Shown here in pieces: positions 1-11,069 of a stretch of DNA of 64,000 bases; position 1 is the first letter of the stretch, and the number at the start of each line of letters is the position of its first letter. Source of the stretch: Prado023 sp963706885 (lineage in GTDB: Bacteria > Actinomycetota > Actinomycetes > S36-B12 > CAIYMF01); NCBI GenBank assembly GCA_963706885.1, contig CAVPNX010000025.1:1-64000 (forward strand). The letters are read 5' to 3'. A program made the translations under genes and the position numbers. Below the pieces are notes generated by a model. The model was not told the DNA's origin and searched no databases. It saw only the letters and a program-made list of their open reading frames with translations.

Positions 1-2231
1 AGGGTGTCCAAGGACATCCCGCTCAGCAGCGACCCCGTCCGCGGCTTGGCCGACTTCGGGGCGTCCTCGGGCAGGACCTCGGTCACGTACGGCCCGTACC
101 GCCCGGACCTCGCCACGATGTCCAGCCCCGACTCCGGGTGCTGACCCAGGACACGGTCACCGGACGGTGCGGCCAGCAGCGCCTCGGCCATCGCCAGGTC
201 GAGCTCGTCGGGGGCCACGTCCTCACCGACGTTGCCCTTCTCCTCGCCGCGCTCCACGTACGGCCCGTACTTGCCCACGCGCAGGCGGACCTCGTCGGGC
301 GCGCCGGTGACCAGCCCCTCGGACAGCCCGTCCGGGCCGATGGGGAACGAGGCCATCGCGCGGGCGTCGATGTCGCCCAGGCCCTTCACCAGCGGGTCCA
401 GGCCGGGGAAGTCACGGGACGGGTCGCCGTAGAAGAAGCCCTCGAGCACCCGTAGGCGGTCGGTGGAGGAGTTCGCGACCAGGTCGAGGATCTCCTCGAG
501 CCGCGCGGTGAAGTTGTAGTCCACCAGCTGCGCGAAGTGCTGCTCCATCAGCCGGGTCACGCTGAACGCCAGGAACGTGGGGATCAGCGACGTGCCCTTC
601 TTGCGCACGTAGCCGCGGTCGACGATGGTCGCGATGATCGCGGCATAGGTCGACGGCCGGCCGATGCCGCGCTCCTCGAGGTCCTTGACCAGCGAGGCCT
701 CGGTGTAGCGCGCCGGCGGGGTCGTGGTGTGGCCCTCGGCGTGCAGCTCGGTGCAGCCCAGGGCGTCGCCCTCGCGCATCGCAGGCAGGCGCCGGTCGGC
801 CGCCCGGCCGCCACCCTCGGACCCGCCCTCGCTGTCGCGGACCTCGTCGGTGCCCTCCTCGTAGGCCGCCAGGAACCCCGCGAACAGGGTCACGGTGCCC
901 GACGCGGAGAACTCGACGTCCCGGCCGTCGGAAGCACCCGCGCCCAGCCGCACCGTGGTCGTCGCCAGCCGCGCGTCGGCCATCTGGGAGGCGATCGTGC
1001 GCTTCCAGATCAGCTCGTACAGCGCGAACTCGTCGGCACTCACCCGACCGGCCAGCTCCGCGGGGCGGGCGAACGAGTCCCCGGCGGGACGGATCGCCTC
1101 GTGGGCCTCCTGGGCGTTCTTGACCTTCCGGTCGTACTTCCGGGGCGTCTCGGACACGAAGGCCGCACCGTAGATCTCGGCTGCTGACTGACGGGCAGCC
1201 TTCAGCGCGCCGGCCGACAGCGTGGTCGAGTCGGTGCGCATGTAGGTGATGTGACCGTTCTCGTACAGGCCCTGCGCGGCGCGCATCGTGCGCTGGGCGC
1301 CCCAGCGCATCTTGCGCGAGGCCTCCTGCTGCAGCGTCGAGGTCATGAACGGCGCCGAGGGCCGGCGCGTCGTCGGCTTCTCCGTCACCGACCGGACCGA
1401 CCAGGACGCGCCGTCAAGGGCAGCCACCAGCGCCGTCGCCGCCGCCTCGTCCAGGCGCAGCGCCCCGGCCTTGGCCGCCGCTGGCTTCAGCTGCCCGTCG
1501 TCACCGAAATCGCCACCGCTGGCGACGCGCGATCCGTCGATCGCGACCAGCTTCGCGGGGAACTGCCCACCCTCGGCGACGAACGTCCCCGACGCATCCC
1601 AGTACCCGGCCGAGCGGAACGCGATCCGCGCCCGCTCCCGGTCGACCACCAGGCGCGTGGCCACCGACTGCACCCGACCCGCGGACAGCCCCGACAGCAC
1701 CTTCTTCCAGAGCACCGGCGAGACCTCGAAGCCGAACAGCCGGTCGACCAGGCGGCGGGCCTCCTGGGCGTCGACGAGGTCCTGGTCGAGGTCGCGGGTG
1801 TTGGCCGCAGCCTCGTTGATCGCGTCGCGGGTGATCTCGTGGAAGACCATCCGGCGGACCGGCACCTTCGGCTTGAGCACCTCGCGCAGGTGCCACGCGA
1901 TGGCCTCGCCCTCGCGGTCCTCGTCCGTCGCGAGCCACAGCTCGTCGGCGGCGGCCAGCGCCTTCTTCAGCTCGGCGACCTTCGCCCGCTTGCTGGCCGT
2001 GACCACGTAGTAGGGCTTGAAGTCGTCCTCGACGTCGATCGCCAGGCGGGCCCACGGCTTGCCCTTGATCGCCGCGGGCACCTCGCCGGCGCTGTTCGGC
2101 AGGTCGCGGATGTGCCCGACGGAGGCCTGGACGTCGAACCCGGAGCCGAGGTAGCCCTGGATCGTCTTGGCCTTGGCCGGCGACTCGACGATCACGAGAC
2201 GGCGGAGGGAGTCGGTCGGTGCAGCAGCCAC
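1..2231 (-). CDS. topA: DNA topoisomerase I (type IA), 3' end cut by window edge
   Basis: Relaxes negative supercoils by a transient 5'-phosphotyrosine break in one strand. The protein starts GTG at 2231, just after an in-frame TGA and 5 nt behind a GAGG ribosome site. The Toprim fold shows VESPAKAKT near residue 15 and the metal site DEDREGE near residue 105. The catalytic tyrosine is in YMRTDST near residue 330. About 743 residues are present and the frame is open to position 1, so the C-terminus is missing. The visible tail has GKYGPYV and GRYGPYV repeats, the actinobacterial C-terminal repeats, rather than zinc fingers. It is equivalent to Rv3646c in position and family. Confidence 0.97.
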   Translation of the reverse strand, partial: MAAAPTDSLRRLVIVESPAKAKTIQGYLGSGFDVQASVGHIRDLPNSAGEVPAAIKGKPWARLAIDVEDDFKPYYVVTASKRAKVAELKKALAAADELWLATDEDREGEAIAWHLREVLKPKVPVRRMVFHEITRDAINEAAANTRDLDQDLVDAQEARRLVDRLFGFEVSPVLWKKVLSGLSAGRVQSVATRLVVDRERARIAFRSAGYWDASGTFVAEGGQFPAKLVAIDGSRVASGGDFGDDGQLKPAAAKAGALRLDEAAATALVAALDGASWSVRSVTEKPTTRRPSAPFMTSTLQQEASRKMRWGAQRTMRAAQGLYENGHITYMRTDSTTLSAGALKAARQSAAEIYGAAFVSETPRKYDRKVKNAQEAHEAIRPAGDSFARPAELAGRVSADEFALYELIWKRTIASQMADARLATTTVRLGAGASDGRDVEFSASGTVTLFAGFLAAYEEGTDEVRDSEGGSEGGGRAADRRLPAMREGDALGCTELHAEGHTTTPPARYTEASLVKDLEERGIGRPSTYAAIIATIVDRGYVRKKGTSLIPTFLAFSVTRLMEQHFAQLVDYNFTARLEEILDLVANSSTDRLRVLEGFFYGDPSRDFPGLDPLVKGLGDIDARAMASFPIGPDGLSEGLVTGAPDEVRLRVGKYGPYVERGEEKGNVGEDVAPDELDLAMAEALLAAPSGDRVLGQHPESGLDIVARSGRYGPYVTEVLPEDAPKSAKPRTGSLLSGMSLDT

Positions 2232-2398
2232 GGGTCCTCATCTGGTTCTGCGATTCCGGGTTCCCCCGGCGGGCGCCGGTGGGAGGATCCAACCGGCGTG
2301 GTCACGTCACTGGGCGCCGTGGGCCCCCATGCCCCGGGACCGCTGGTCGACCGGCGCGTGACGCATCACCATCATCGCAAACGCCGGCCGCGACACTG

Positions 2399-4096
2399 TC
2401 ATTCGGTGCGCACTATGCCTACCCGGACCAGTTCGCGCAAACCCATCAGGGCCGGTCCGAGCACGTCCAGGGGGTCCAGGCCTTCGGCCTGTGCGGCGGC
2501 ATCGAGGCGTTCCCCGATGGGCGTGTCGGCGTCAGCCAGCAGGGCGGACGAGCAGTGCGGGGGCCACCGTGACGGCCGGGCGCCAGCCTCCGGGGCCCAC
2601 CACGCCGGCCAGCCCGAGGCGCGGCGGGGCAGCGATCTGCGCGGCCCCCGCGAGGTGGGTCGTGGTGGTGATCGTGGCCCCCTCGACCAGGCGGGCGCGC
2701 GCCGCCAGGAGGCCCGGGGCGGTCAGCCGTTCGGCCGCCGCGCAGCCCTCGACGAAGGCCAGGACCTCATCCCCGCGTGGCAGCCTCTCGGTGTGCGCGA
2801 GGTCCTCGACCAGGACCCACGGCTCGGTGGTCCGCGGCCCCGGTGACTGGGTGGAGCGGCCCCCTGTCGCAGGGCTGGGGGCCGGCGGGTCGGCGGCGGC
2901 GAGGTCGGGGGCCCTGCCTTCGGGCCCGGTCGGGTCCGATGAGGTTCCATCCGGTGGCCGGCCGTCCGATGCCGACGCGCTCGGCGCTCGGGCGCCACCA
3001 GGATGAACCAGCCGAACCCGACGTCCACACACCCCTCGTCGGCGAACGCGTCGAGCCACTCGTGCATCGCGGCGTCGAACTCCGGGCCTTCGGGCACCTG
3101 GGCGTCGCGCAGCCAGGTGGCCGCGTAGTCGGCGGCGGACTGGGTGTCACGCTCCACGATCCATGCGCTGACCCCCGTGCCGGCCACCCACTCGGCGACC
3201 CGCTCGCGCCAGTCCTCACCCTCCACGTGCAGCCAGTTGCCCAGCACCGCGGCCATCCCCCCGGGCGCAAGATGGGCCGCCGCGCCCCGCACCACCAGGC
3301 GCGAGAGCTCGTCGCCGGGCAGACCGGCGTCGCGGTAGGTGAAGCGGTGCGATGGCGAGATGACGAACGGCGGATTGGACACCACGAGGTCGAACCGCTC
3401 GTCGGACACCGGGGCGAACAATGAGCCCTCACGCAGGTCCACCTGCTCCTGGGGGATCCCGGAGAGGGCGGCCGTGAGCGCGGTGAGCCGCAGGGCGCGG
3501 GGGTTGGTGTCGGTGGCGACCACGCGGCTGGCGTGCCGAGCAGCGTGCAGGACCTGGCTGCCGGCCCCGCAGCCGAGGTCCATCGCCCGACCGACGTCCC
3601 GTCGGGGCGTGATCCGGGCGAGAGTCAGTGACGCCCCGCCCAGGCCCAGCACGTGATCCGGGGTCGCCGGGGCCCCGATGTCGCTGACCACGTACCAGTC
3701 GGTGTCCGGCTCCCCGTACGGCCGGACGTCGACCAGGGGCACCAGTCGCTCCCCCTCGCGGCGGACCATGCCCAGGGCGTCGAGGTCCGCCACGACGACT
3801 GGGGGCAGGGCTCCGGCCGGGATCGGGTCGGCCAGCAGGAACGCCTCGATCAGCCTGTCGAGTGCACCGGGCGCGGACCGATCGGGCGAGTCGGGTGCGG
3901 AAGGATCGGCGACTCCGGACCGGGACGGGTCGGCCCGGGCGGCATCGGGCGCCGCGAGCGCCCGGCGCACCGGGACGGTCAGGTCACGGCCCAGCGCCGA
4001 GAACGCCTCGGAGCCGACCCGCGCGAGCACCCCGTCCGTGGTGAAGTCCGACTCCCGCAGGAAGGCCCGGACACGGGCGGCGGCTTCGTGGGTCAT
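2399..4096 (-). CDS. SAM-dependent methyltransferase (DUF7059-like N-domain), with frameshifts
   Basis: A class I methyltransferase of the small-domain/PrmC type. The SAM loop DLGCGAGSQVL lies near residue 190 and the N6/N5-amino motif SNPPF near residue 250; the substrate is unknown. ATG 4096 is preferred to ATG 4105 because 4105 lies inside a CACAAT box that sits 7 nt before 4096, a leaderless arrangement. The reading frame changes near 3000, after GFGWFILVAP, and again near 2550, ending in VRTE at 2399. The middle segment (HLAGAAQI..., GPGGWRP) fits the winged C-terminal region of this family. The two shifts cancel in length, so sequence errors are more likely than decay. Confidence 0.8.
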
Positions 4097-4496
4097 GGCC
4101 CCCATTGTGTGTCCCACGGGCCAGCGACCCCTCCTTGTCCATGGTTGGCCGTCACCCCCATCGGACACGGGGCGCCTGCCGAACGGACAGAACCGCCGGC
4201 CCTCGGGCTCGACGCACACGAAGCCGGCCGTTTCAGCGCCCTGTGATGCCCGCCCAGCGACGGCGCACTCGAAACCGGCCGATAGCCGGCTTCACGGACG
4301 GCCATTCGGGCGGTTCCGTGTGCGTGCCAGCGATCCGTTGTCCGGACTCGCCTGAGAAGGGCGACTTCGTGTGCGCCCAGCTCGTGCGCGGTAGCCGCCG
4401 CGGCCCCTCTCCGGACAGCCACCGGCGCTTTCCGGACACCCGCGCCCGAATCACGCCAGAACCCGCAGCGACGTGGGGAACGGGGAACGACGGCGC
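4097..4496. other. Intergenic gap between hppA and the methyltransferase
   Basis: About 400 bases without a convincing gene; open frames here are short and have no family resemblance. It holds one imperfect hairpin (4271-4293) and two copies of TCCGGACA within 4411-4438. Confidence 0.5.
4271..4293 (-). terminator. Possible hairpin terminator downstream of hppA
   Basis: Arms GAAACCGGC and GCCGGCTTC pair with one mismatch around a 5-nt loop. It lies about 200 nt beyond the hppA stop and has no U tract. Confidence 0.3.
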
Positions 4497-7002
4497 TCAG
4501 CGCGACGCGGGGGGTGCGGGGGGTTCGGGGTTCGGTCCCGCATCGGCTGGCGCACCAGTCGGGGCACCCGCCGCACCGGCAACCGGGCTGTCGGCCCCGG
4601 CTGATCCCGGCATGACCGAGTGCACGTCCAGCTCCCGCTGGGCCGCGGCATCCTCGTACTCCGCGTGCACGCGGACGGCCATCTTGTCGATCAGGTCCTC
4701 GCCTCCGCCGCGGTGCCGGTTGGACGCGATCAGCGAGCCGACGATGATCGCCAGCGCGCCGAAGGCGATGATCAGGCGGGGCCCGGTCTGCCCCTCCAGG
4801 GTCATCGACACGACCGCGGGGGCGATCAGCAGCGCCACCAGGTTCATCACCTTCAGCAGCGGGTTGATGGCCGGGCCGGCGGTGTCCTTGAACGGGTCAC
4901 CGACCGTGTCACCGATCACGGTGGCCGCATGGGCGTCGGAGTACTTGCCGCCCATGTTGCCGTCCTCCACGAACTTCTTGGCGTTGTCCCACGCGCCGCC
5001 GGAGTTCGCCAGGAACACGGCCATGAGCGTGCCCGTCGCGATGGTGCCGGCCAGGAACGTGCCCAGCGCACCGACGCCGAGGCCGAAGCCGACCGCGATG
5101 GGCGTGAGCATGGCCAGCAGGCCCGGCGTGCTCAGCTCGCGCAGTGAGTCGCGCGTGACGATGTCCACGACCTTGCCGTACTCGGGCTTCTCGGTGCCCT
5201 CCATGATCCCCGGGTGGTCGCGGAACTGCCGGCGCACCTCGTAGATGACCGCACCGGCGGCCCGCGACACGGCGTTGATGGCCAGGCCGGAGAACAGGAA
5301 CACGACCGCGGCGCCGATCAGCAGGCCGACCAGGTTGCGCGGGTTGGCCACGTCCAGGACGCCGATGTACTGCCCGAGCTGGGCCAGGTTGCCCATCGAG
5401 TCGGCCGCGGTCTGCCCGGCGTCGAGCGCCGCGCCGGCGACCGCCTCGCGGAACGCCCCGAACAGGGCGGTCGCCGCCAGCACGGCGGTGGCGATCGCGA
5501 TGCCCTTGGTGATGGCCTTGGTGGTGTTGCCCACGGCGTCGAGCTTGGTCAGGATGACCGCGCCCTCCCCGGTCGACGTCCCCGGACATCTCGGCGATGC
5601 CCTGGGCGTTGTCCGAGACAGGTCCGAAGGTGTCCATGGACACGATGACCCCGACCGTGGTCAGCAGGCCGGTGCCGGCCAGCGCGATGGCGAACAGGCT
5701 GAGCACGACCGACCCGCCGCCCAGGGAGAACGCGGCGAACACCGCCGCGCCGATCAGCAGCGCGGAGTAGACCGCCGACTCGAAGCCGACCGACAGGCCG
5801 GTGAGGATCACGGTGGCCGGGCCGGTGAGCGCGGACTTGGCGACGTCGTCCACGGGGCGCCGGCCGGTCTCGGTGAAGTAGCCGGTGAGCTGCTGGATCG
5901 CGGCGGCGAGCACGATGCCGATCAGCACGGCGCCGATCGCCAGGAAGCGTGGGTTGAACGTCTCGGCCTGGACGACGGTCAAGCCCAGGGACTCCAGGCG
6001 GATGCCGCTGATCCGGGTCAACCGATCAGGGAGGAACACGTAGGAGGCGATGACCACCAGGACCGCCGACAGCGCCGCGGAGATGAAGAAGCCGCGGTTG
6101 ATGGCCGACATCCCGGAGCGGTCACCGGCGCGTGGGGCCACGGCGAAGATGCCCACGACGGCCGTGATGACGCCCAGCGCAGGAATGATCAGCGGGAACA
6201 CCAGGCCGAGTGACCCGAACGCGGTCGTGCCCAGGATGAGCGCGGCGACCAGGGTCACGGCGTAGGACTCGAACAGGTCCGCGGCCATGCCGGCGCAGTC
6301 GCCCACGTTGTCGCCCACGTTGTCGGCGATCGTGGCCGCGTTGCGGGGGTCGTCCTCGGGGATGTGCGCCTCGACCTTGCCGACCAGGTCCGCGCCCACG
6401 TCGGCGGCCTTGGTGAAGATGCCACCGCCGACACGCATGAACATGGCCAACAGGGCCGCGCCGAACCCGAAGCCCTCCAGCACCTTGGGCGCCTCGCCCT
6501 TGTACACCAGCACCACCAGCGCGGCGCCGAACAGGCCCAGGCCCACGGTGAACATGCCGGCCACGCCGCCGGTCCGGAAGGCGATGCGCATCGCCTGGTG
6601 CTCGCCGGAGTCCCGCGCCGCCGCCGCGACCCGCACGTTGCCCCGGACCGCCAGCCACATCCCGAAGTAGCCGGTGGTCGCCGAGAACACCGCACCGACG
6701 ACGAAGAACAGGGAGCGCCCGATCCGCTCGGACATCGTGTTGGCGGGCAGCAGGAACAACAGGAAGAAGACCAGGACGGCGAACACGCTCAGCGTGCGGA
6801 ACTGCCGGCTCAGGTAGGCCGAGGCGCCCTCCTGGATGGCTGCGGCGATCTCCTGCATCTTCGCGGTGCCCGCGGGGGCCGCCAGCACCTCACGGGACAG
6901 GATCCACGCCACGACCAGAGCAGCCAGGCCGATGGCCGCGACCCCCGCCACGATGAGCATGTCCGTCGAGTCCAGGGTGAGGGTCGCGATCTCGGTGCGC
7001 AT
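4497..7002 (-). CDS. hppA: Membrane proton-pumping inorganic pyrophosphatase, one frameshift
   Basis: Couples PPi hydrolysis to proton translocation across the plasma membrane. The product is about 834 residues with many membrane segments. Substrate and metal motifs are visible: DVGADLVGKVE near residue 205 and DNVGDNVGDCAGMAADLFE near residue 240. GNTTKAITKG carries lysine at the position that marks the potassium-independent class. ATG 7002 follows GAGGAG by 8 nt. The frame breaks near 5570: reading through CCGGGGAGGG gives nonsense, while removing one G restores GAVILTKLDAVGNTTKA. The gene therefore looks intact apart from a consensus error. It is followed upstream by apgA and bldG, as in Streptomyces. 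Confidence 0.93.
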
Positions 7003-7108
7003 GTGGGCGTCTCCTCGCGTGGGTGGGTCCCGGCCGTGGTCAGGACCGCACGTGTGGCGCACGCCCGGGACGGCTCGTGGACCGATCCGGGCAGCATCGG
7101 TGTGCGGA

Positions 7109-7114
7109 AGTGTA
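7109..7114 (-). promoter_or_regulatory. Putative -10 box of hppA
   Basis: TACACT on the minus strand matches TANNNT and would give a leader of about 100 nt before ATG 7002. No convincing -35 is seen. Confidence 0.4.
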
Positions 7115-7123
7115 GGGGTGTCG

Positions 7124-7139
7124 TGTGGGCGGGATCACA
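7124..7139 (-). promoter_or_regulatory. CRP-like binding site upstream of hppA
   Basis: TGTGG-N6-TCACA matches the actinobacterial/E. coli CRP consensus TGTGA-N6-TCACA at nine of ten positions. It is centred about 20 bp upstream of the proposed -10, where binding would be expected to interfere with polymerase. A crp gene lies in this window at 26363. Confidence 0.4.
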
Positions 7140-7399
7140 CACCCCCTCAGATCGCGCTTTCCCGGTCCCGTCGCAGGAATCGGGGTCCACCGAACCGGTG
7201 CGATCCGGACATTGAGCCGCGACCTGGACGCGCGGCTGATGCGGCCGGACTTCGACACCGGGCGCGGGCAGGCGGCTCGTCGGGTCGCGCCGACCTCCCG
7301 CCGGCTGGCGCGAGGGCAGGCTCGTCCGGAGCCCACCGAACTCGACCCGGGTCGTGCGCGCCGGGGCCGGCGAGGCAGGTGCGCCGAGAGGGGCGGCGG

Positions 7400-7792
7400 C
7401 TACTCGATGCCCAGCAGGTCGTCGGCGACCGGCCAGGCCATCCGGATCTCGCACCCGGTGCCGGCGGCGCGCACGTCGCACTCGAAGGACAGCGCGCTGG
7501 CCACGGACAGGGCCAGGCCACCGTCCTCATCACTGAAGTCGGGGGTGGTTGCCTCGTGGACCCGCACTGTGAACAGCTCGTCGTCGTCGGTGATGTCGAC
7601 CACCACGGGGTCCGGCAGCCCGGCGCGCTGCTGGCGCAGCACCGAGCGCGCGATGACCTCTCCCACGGCGAGGCGGATCTCGTCGATGCGATCCTCGGAG
7701 ACCCCGCAGCGGCGGGCGGCTGCGGTCGTGACCAGTCGGGCGGTGCGCACCTGCTCGGCCTGCGGAGGGATCGTCAACGTCGCCGATGCCAT
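7400..7792 (-). CDS. ApgA-like anti-sigma factor (HATPase_c_2 family)
   Basis: A 130-residue cytoplasmic protein of the RsbW/SpoIIAB-like ATP-binding family. It is placed directly behind bldG as the Streptomyces anti-sigma gene apgA (SCO3548) is. The helix RLAVGEVIARSV near residue 40 corresponds to the N-box, but the usual Asn is not obvious, so ATP binding may be weak. DEDGGLALSVASAL near residue 90 replaces the G1-box. ATG 7792 follows AGGAGG by 5 nt. The inferred role is to hold a sigma factor inactive until BldG captures it; the target sigma factor is not in the window. Confidence 0.72.
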   Translation of the reverse strand: MASATLTIPPQAEQVRTARLVTTAAARRCGVSEDRIDEIRLAVGEVIARSVLRQQRAGLPDPVVVDITDDDELFTVRVHEATTPDFSDEDGGLALSVASALSFECDVRAAGTGCEIRMAWPVADDLLGIE

Positions 7793-7870
7793 CGGGGCCT
7801 CCTGACTGGTCGGAGCGGGCGCCCCAACCTGTGGTTATCCGTTTGTACACCCGTCGGGGTGCCGCGCCCG

Positions 7871-8206
7871 TCAACCGGTGATGGCGTCCTGCGCCGTGTC
7901 GAAGATGGGGATCGATGCGTCGAGTCCGGTGATCTCGAAGATCTTGCGGATCCGGTCGCTGGTGACCACCAGATGCAGCCAGCCGCCAGCCTCCCGGGCG
8001 TGCTTCAGGGCCTTGACGAGCACCCCGAGGCCGGTCGAGTCCAGGAAGGCGACGTCGGAGAGGTCGACCACCAGCCGGGAGTTGCCGGCCGCGATCTCGG
8101 CGTCCAGCGCAGCGTCCAGCCCGGGGGCGGTGAACACGTCGACCTCACCCAGCGCGCTGACGACTGAGACGCCACCTTCGTGACGCGTGGCCAGTTGCAG
8201 CTCCAT
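7871..8206 (-). CDS. bldG: STAS-domain anti-sigma factor antagonist, BldG ortholog
   Basis: A 111-residue single STAS domain. The phospho-acceptor serine is in VAFLDSTGLGVLV near residue 56, matching Ser57 of Streptomyces BldG, and KIFEITGLD near residue 90 matches KIFRITGL of that protein. ATG 8206 follows AGGAGG. The order hppA, anti-sigma, bldG, then a divergent helicase is the Streptomyces coelicolor SCO3547-SCO3550 arrangement, which supports orthology. The unphosphorylated form would bind anti-sigma partners such as the product of the next gene downstream, 78 nt away and probably co-transcribed. Confidence 0.88.
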   Translation of the reverse strand: MELQLATRHEGGVSVVSALGEVDVFTAPGLDAALDAEIAAGNSRLVVDLSDVAFLDSTGLGVLVKALKHAREAGGWLHLVVTSDRIRKIFEITGLDASIPIFDTAQDAITG

Positions 8207-8471
8207 GCCGCCCCTCCTGTCGGTACCTGTTCCCACTCTGGCACACCGGCGGCGGCCGGACGCCATCCGGTCGCCCCGACGCGGCCGACGGGCCACCCGC
8301 ACGTGGCCGCACCCGGCGCACGGCCGGCGCGATCGTCGTGTCGCGGCGTCCCGGCCGGCGCGATCCAGGGCGGGCCCTGCGCCCGGTGCCCGGTGCGGGC
8401 GGGGCGCTGCCCCGCGACCGTCCCGCATGGGCGGGTCGGCCGGTGGGCCGGGGTCGGGGCAGGATGGTCCG

Positions 8472-10938
8472 GTGGTCAGCAGCGGGGACACCGACGGTGC
8501 CGGGATCAGGGCGCTGGCTGACCGGCTGGCCCACGACCCCCGATCCGCCGGGCGGATCACGCTGCCCGCTCGGGAGGGCCGGACCGCGCAGTGGCCCGCC
8601 TGGCTGCACCCGGATGTCCGCCGGGCCTACATCGAGCGGGGCATCGAGCGTCCGTGGCGCCACCAGGTGCGCACCGCAGAACTGGCCAGATCCGGGCGGA
8701 ACGTGCTGGTCGCAACCGGCACGGCGTCGGGCAAGTCGGCCGCCTTCGGTATGCCCGCCCTCACGGCAGCGCTCAGCGAGCCCGAGGGGGTGGGCCGCCG
8801 CGGACCCACCGTGCTCTACCTCAGCCCGACGAAGGCCCTTGCCCACGACCAGCTCGCGGGGCTGGCCGCCCTGGGGCTCCCCGGGCTGCGGGCGGCGGCT
8901 GTCGATGGGGACACCCCGGACGAGCAGCGGGCATGGGCCCGCACCCATGCCCGCTGGATCGTGACCAACCCGGACATGCTCCACCGCGGGATCCTGCCCC
9001 GGCACGAGTCGTGGCGGGCGTTCCTGCGCAGCCTGCAGTTCGTCATCGTCGACGAGGCGCACACCTACCGTGGTGTGTTCGGGTCGCACGTGGCCCTCGT
9101 GCTGCGCAGGTTGCGTCGAGTGGCCGAGCTGCACGGGGCGGCCCCGACGTTCATCGTCGCGTCGGCGACCGTGGCCGATCCCGGCCCCACAGCCGCCCGA
9201 CTGCTCGGCGTCGAGGCCGAGGTCGTCGACACCGACGACAGCGCGCGCGGAGCCGTGGACATCGTGCTGTGGAACCCCTCCGGGCTGGCTGCGTCCCCGG
9301 AACCTTCGGGCGGGGCGGGCACGGCGGGGACCACCGGCTCGACAGTCACGGCCCGACCCTCGAGCCACGCCACCGCGGACACGGGTGCCGCTGGAACGCC
9401 CGCACCCCCGGGCCGGTCCGCGGGCACCGACCTGCCCAACGACCCCGACCAGCCGGTCCCGGGTTTCCGCGGGACCCTGGCCGAGGCCGCCGACCTGATG
9501 GCCCAGCTCGTGGACCAGGGCACCTCGACGCTGGCGTTCGCCCGGTCTCGACGCGCCGTGGAGATCCTGGCCGCGACCGTGCGGGAGCAGTGCGGTGAAC
9601 GGCGACCTGGTGCGGGCCTACCGGGGTGGGTACCTCCCCGAGGAGCGCCGGGCGCTGGAGGCCGACCTGCGCGCGGGACGGCTGCTGGGCCTGGCGGCGA
9701 CGAACGCCCTCGAGCTCGGGATCGACATCAGCGGCCTGGACGCAGTGCTGCTCGTGGGCTGGCCGGGGACCCGGGCGTCGTTCTGGCAGCAGGTCGGGCG
9801 GGCCGGGCGGCGGGGTGGCTCGGCCCTGGCGGTGCTGATCGCCCGCGAGGATCCCCTCGACCAGTACATCGTGGGCCACGCCGAGACGCTGACCGGCCGG
9901 CCGGTCGAGGCGACCGTGATGGACCCGGAGAACCCCTACGTCCTGGCCGGGCACCTGTGCGCGGCCGCCGCGGAGTCACCGCTGCTCGAGGCGGAGCTCG
10001 AGGCATGGTTCGGCCCCGGCGCCCCGCACCTGTGCGCGACGTTGGCCGACCGGGGGCTGCTGCGCCGGCGCCGGGACGGCTGGTACTGGACGGACTCCTC
10101 GCGCGCGGTCGACCTCGTTGACCTCCGCGGCACGCCCGGTGGTCCGGTCCGGGTCGTCGAGGAGGGCACGGGGCGCCTGCTGGGAACCGTGGATCCCGCG
10201 GCGGCGCCGGCCGCCGTCCACGAAGGGGCGCTCTACGTCCACCAGGGCGCGACGTTCGAGGTGCTGTCCCTGGACCTCGACGCACGTGTGGCCAGCGCCG
10301 CCGCCACCGTGACCGACCTGAGCACCCACGCCCGCAGCACGGCCGACGTGGCCTTCGAGTCCGTGCGCGCCGCGACCCGCTGGGGCCGGGTCGACGTGTC
10401 CTGCGGGGAGGTGCTGGTCACCCGCCAGGTGACCTCCTACCTCGTGCGCAGGTGGCCCTCGGGCCAGGTCCTGGCCGAGCACCTGCTCGACCTGCCGGCC
10501 ATGACCCTGCAGACGGTCGCGATGTGGTGGTCGATCCCCGACGAGATCCTGCGGGAGGCCCAGGTCGAGGAGGCCGACGTCCCGGGGGCCGTGCACGCGC
10601 TGGAGCACGCCTCGATCGGGATCCTGCCGCTGCTGGCCACGTGCGACCGCTGGGACCTCGGCGGGGTGTCCACCGCCCGGCACCCGCAGACCGGGCAGGC
10701 GGTCATCGTCGTCCACGACGGGCACCCGGGCGGGGCGGGCTTCGCGGAGCGCGGCTACGACCGGGCCGTCGAGTGGCTGACCGCCACCAGCGAGGCGATC
10801 GGCACGTGCCCCTGTCCCTCGGGGTGCCCAGCGTGCGTGCAGTCACCCAAGTGCGGGAACGGCAACGAGCCGCTGGACAAGGCGGCGGCGTTGCGCCTGG
10901 CCCACGCCCTGCTCCGGGAGCACGCGGGCGACGGGTAG
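8472..10938 (+). CDS. DEAD/DEAH-box helicase with DUF1998 (MrfA/YprA-like), one frameshift
   Basis: A superfamily 2 helicase of about 821 residues. RecA1 shows ATGTASGKS (Walker A, near residue 80) and VIVDEAH (motif II, near 195). RecA2 shows YRGGYLPEERRALE, TNALELGIDI and QQVGRAGRRG. The C-terminal DUF1998 region has the four-cysteine cluster CPCPSGCPACVQSPKC. The frame shifts near 9590-9600, between TVREQC and GDLVRAYRGGY, consistent with one inserted base. GTG 8472 is chosen because it starts the conserved N-terminus. The family is linked to repair of crosslinks (Bacillus MrfA), and here it flanks the Tad cluster, as in many actinobacteria. Confidence 0.9.
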
Positions 10939-11069
10939 CCGCTGGCGCCCGGGCTCCGGTGACGGACGCGGGAGCCGGTCGGTCACCGCCGCGGAGCCCA
11001 CGCTCAGGTGATGGAGCGGGCCGGTGGTGTGGCCGCCGCCGCGCCTGCTCGGCGGCGGGGCGCCCGGGC

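Larger units (their letters stand above)
7003..7399. other. Upstream region of hppA with promoter-like and CRP-like sites
   Basis: About 400 bases with no credible gene, between the apgA-like stop and the hppA start. It carries a minus-strand TACACT box (7109-7114) and the CRP-like site at 7124-7139. Confidence 0.5.

Noticed and set aside
138..1187. Long plus-strand frames opposite topA
   Set aside because: They are Arg/Gly/Ala-rich mirror frames of a clearly conserved minus-strand gene, as expected at this G+C content; the same holds opposite gyrA, gyrB, hppA and the aspartate genes.
8472..10938. Two separate half-helicase genes
   Set aside because: RecA1 and RecA2/DUF1998 halves are complementary parts of one family and the break fits a one-base insertion, as elsewhere in the window.
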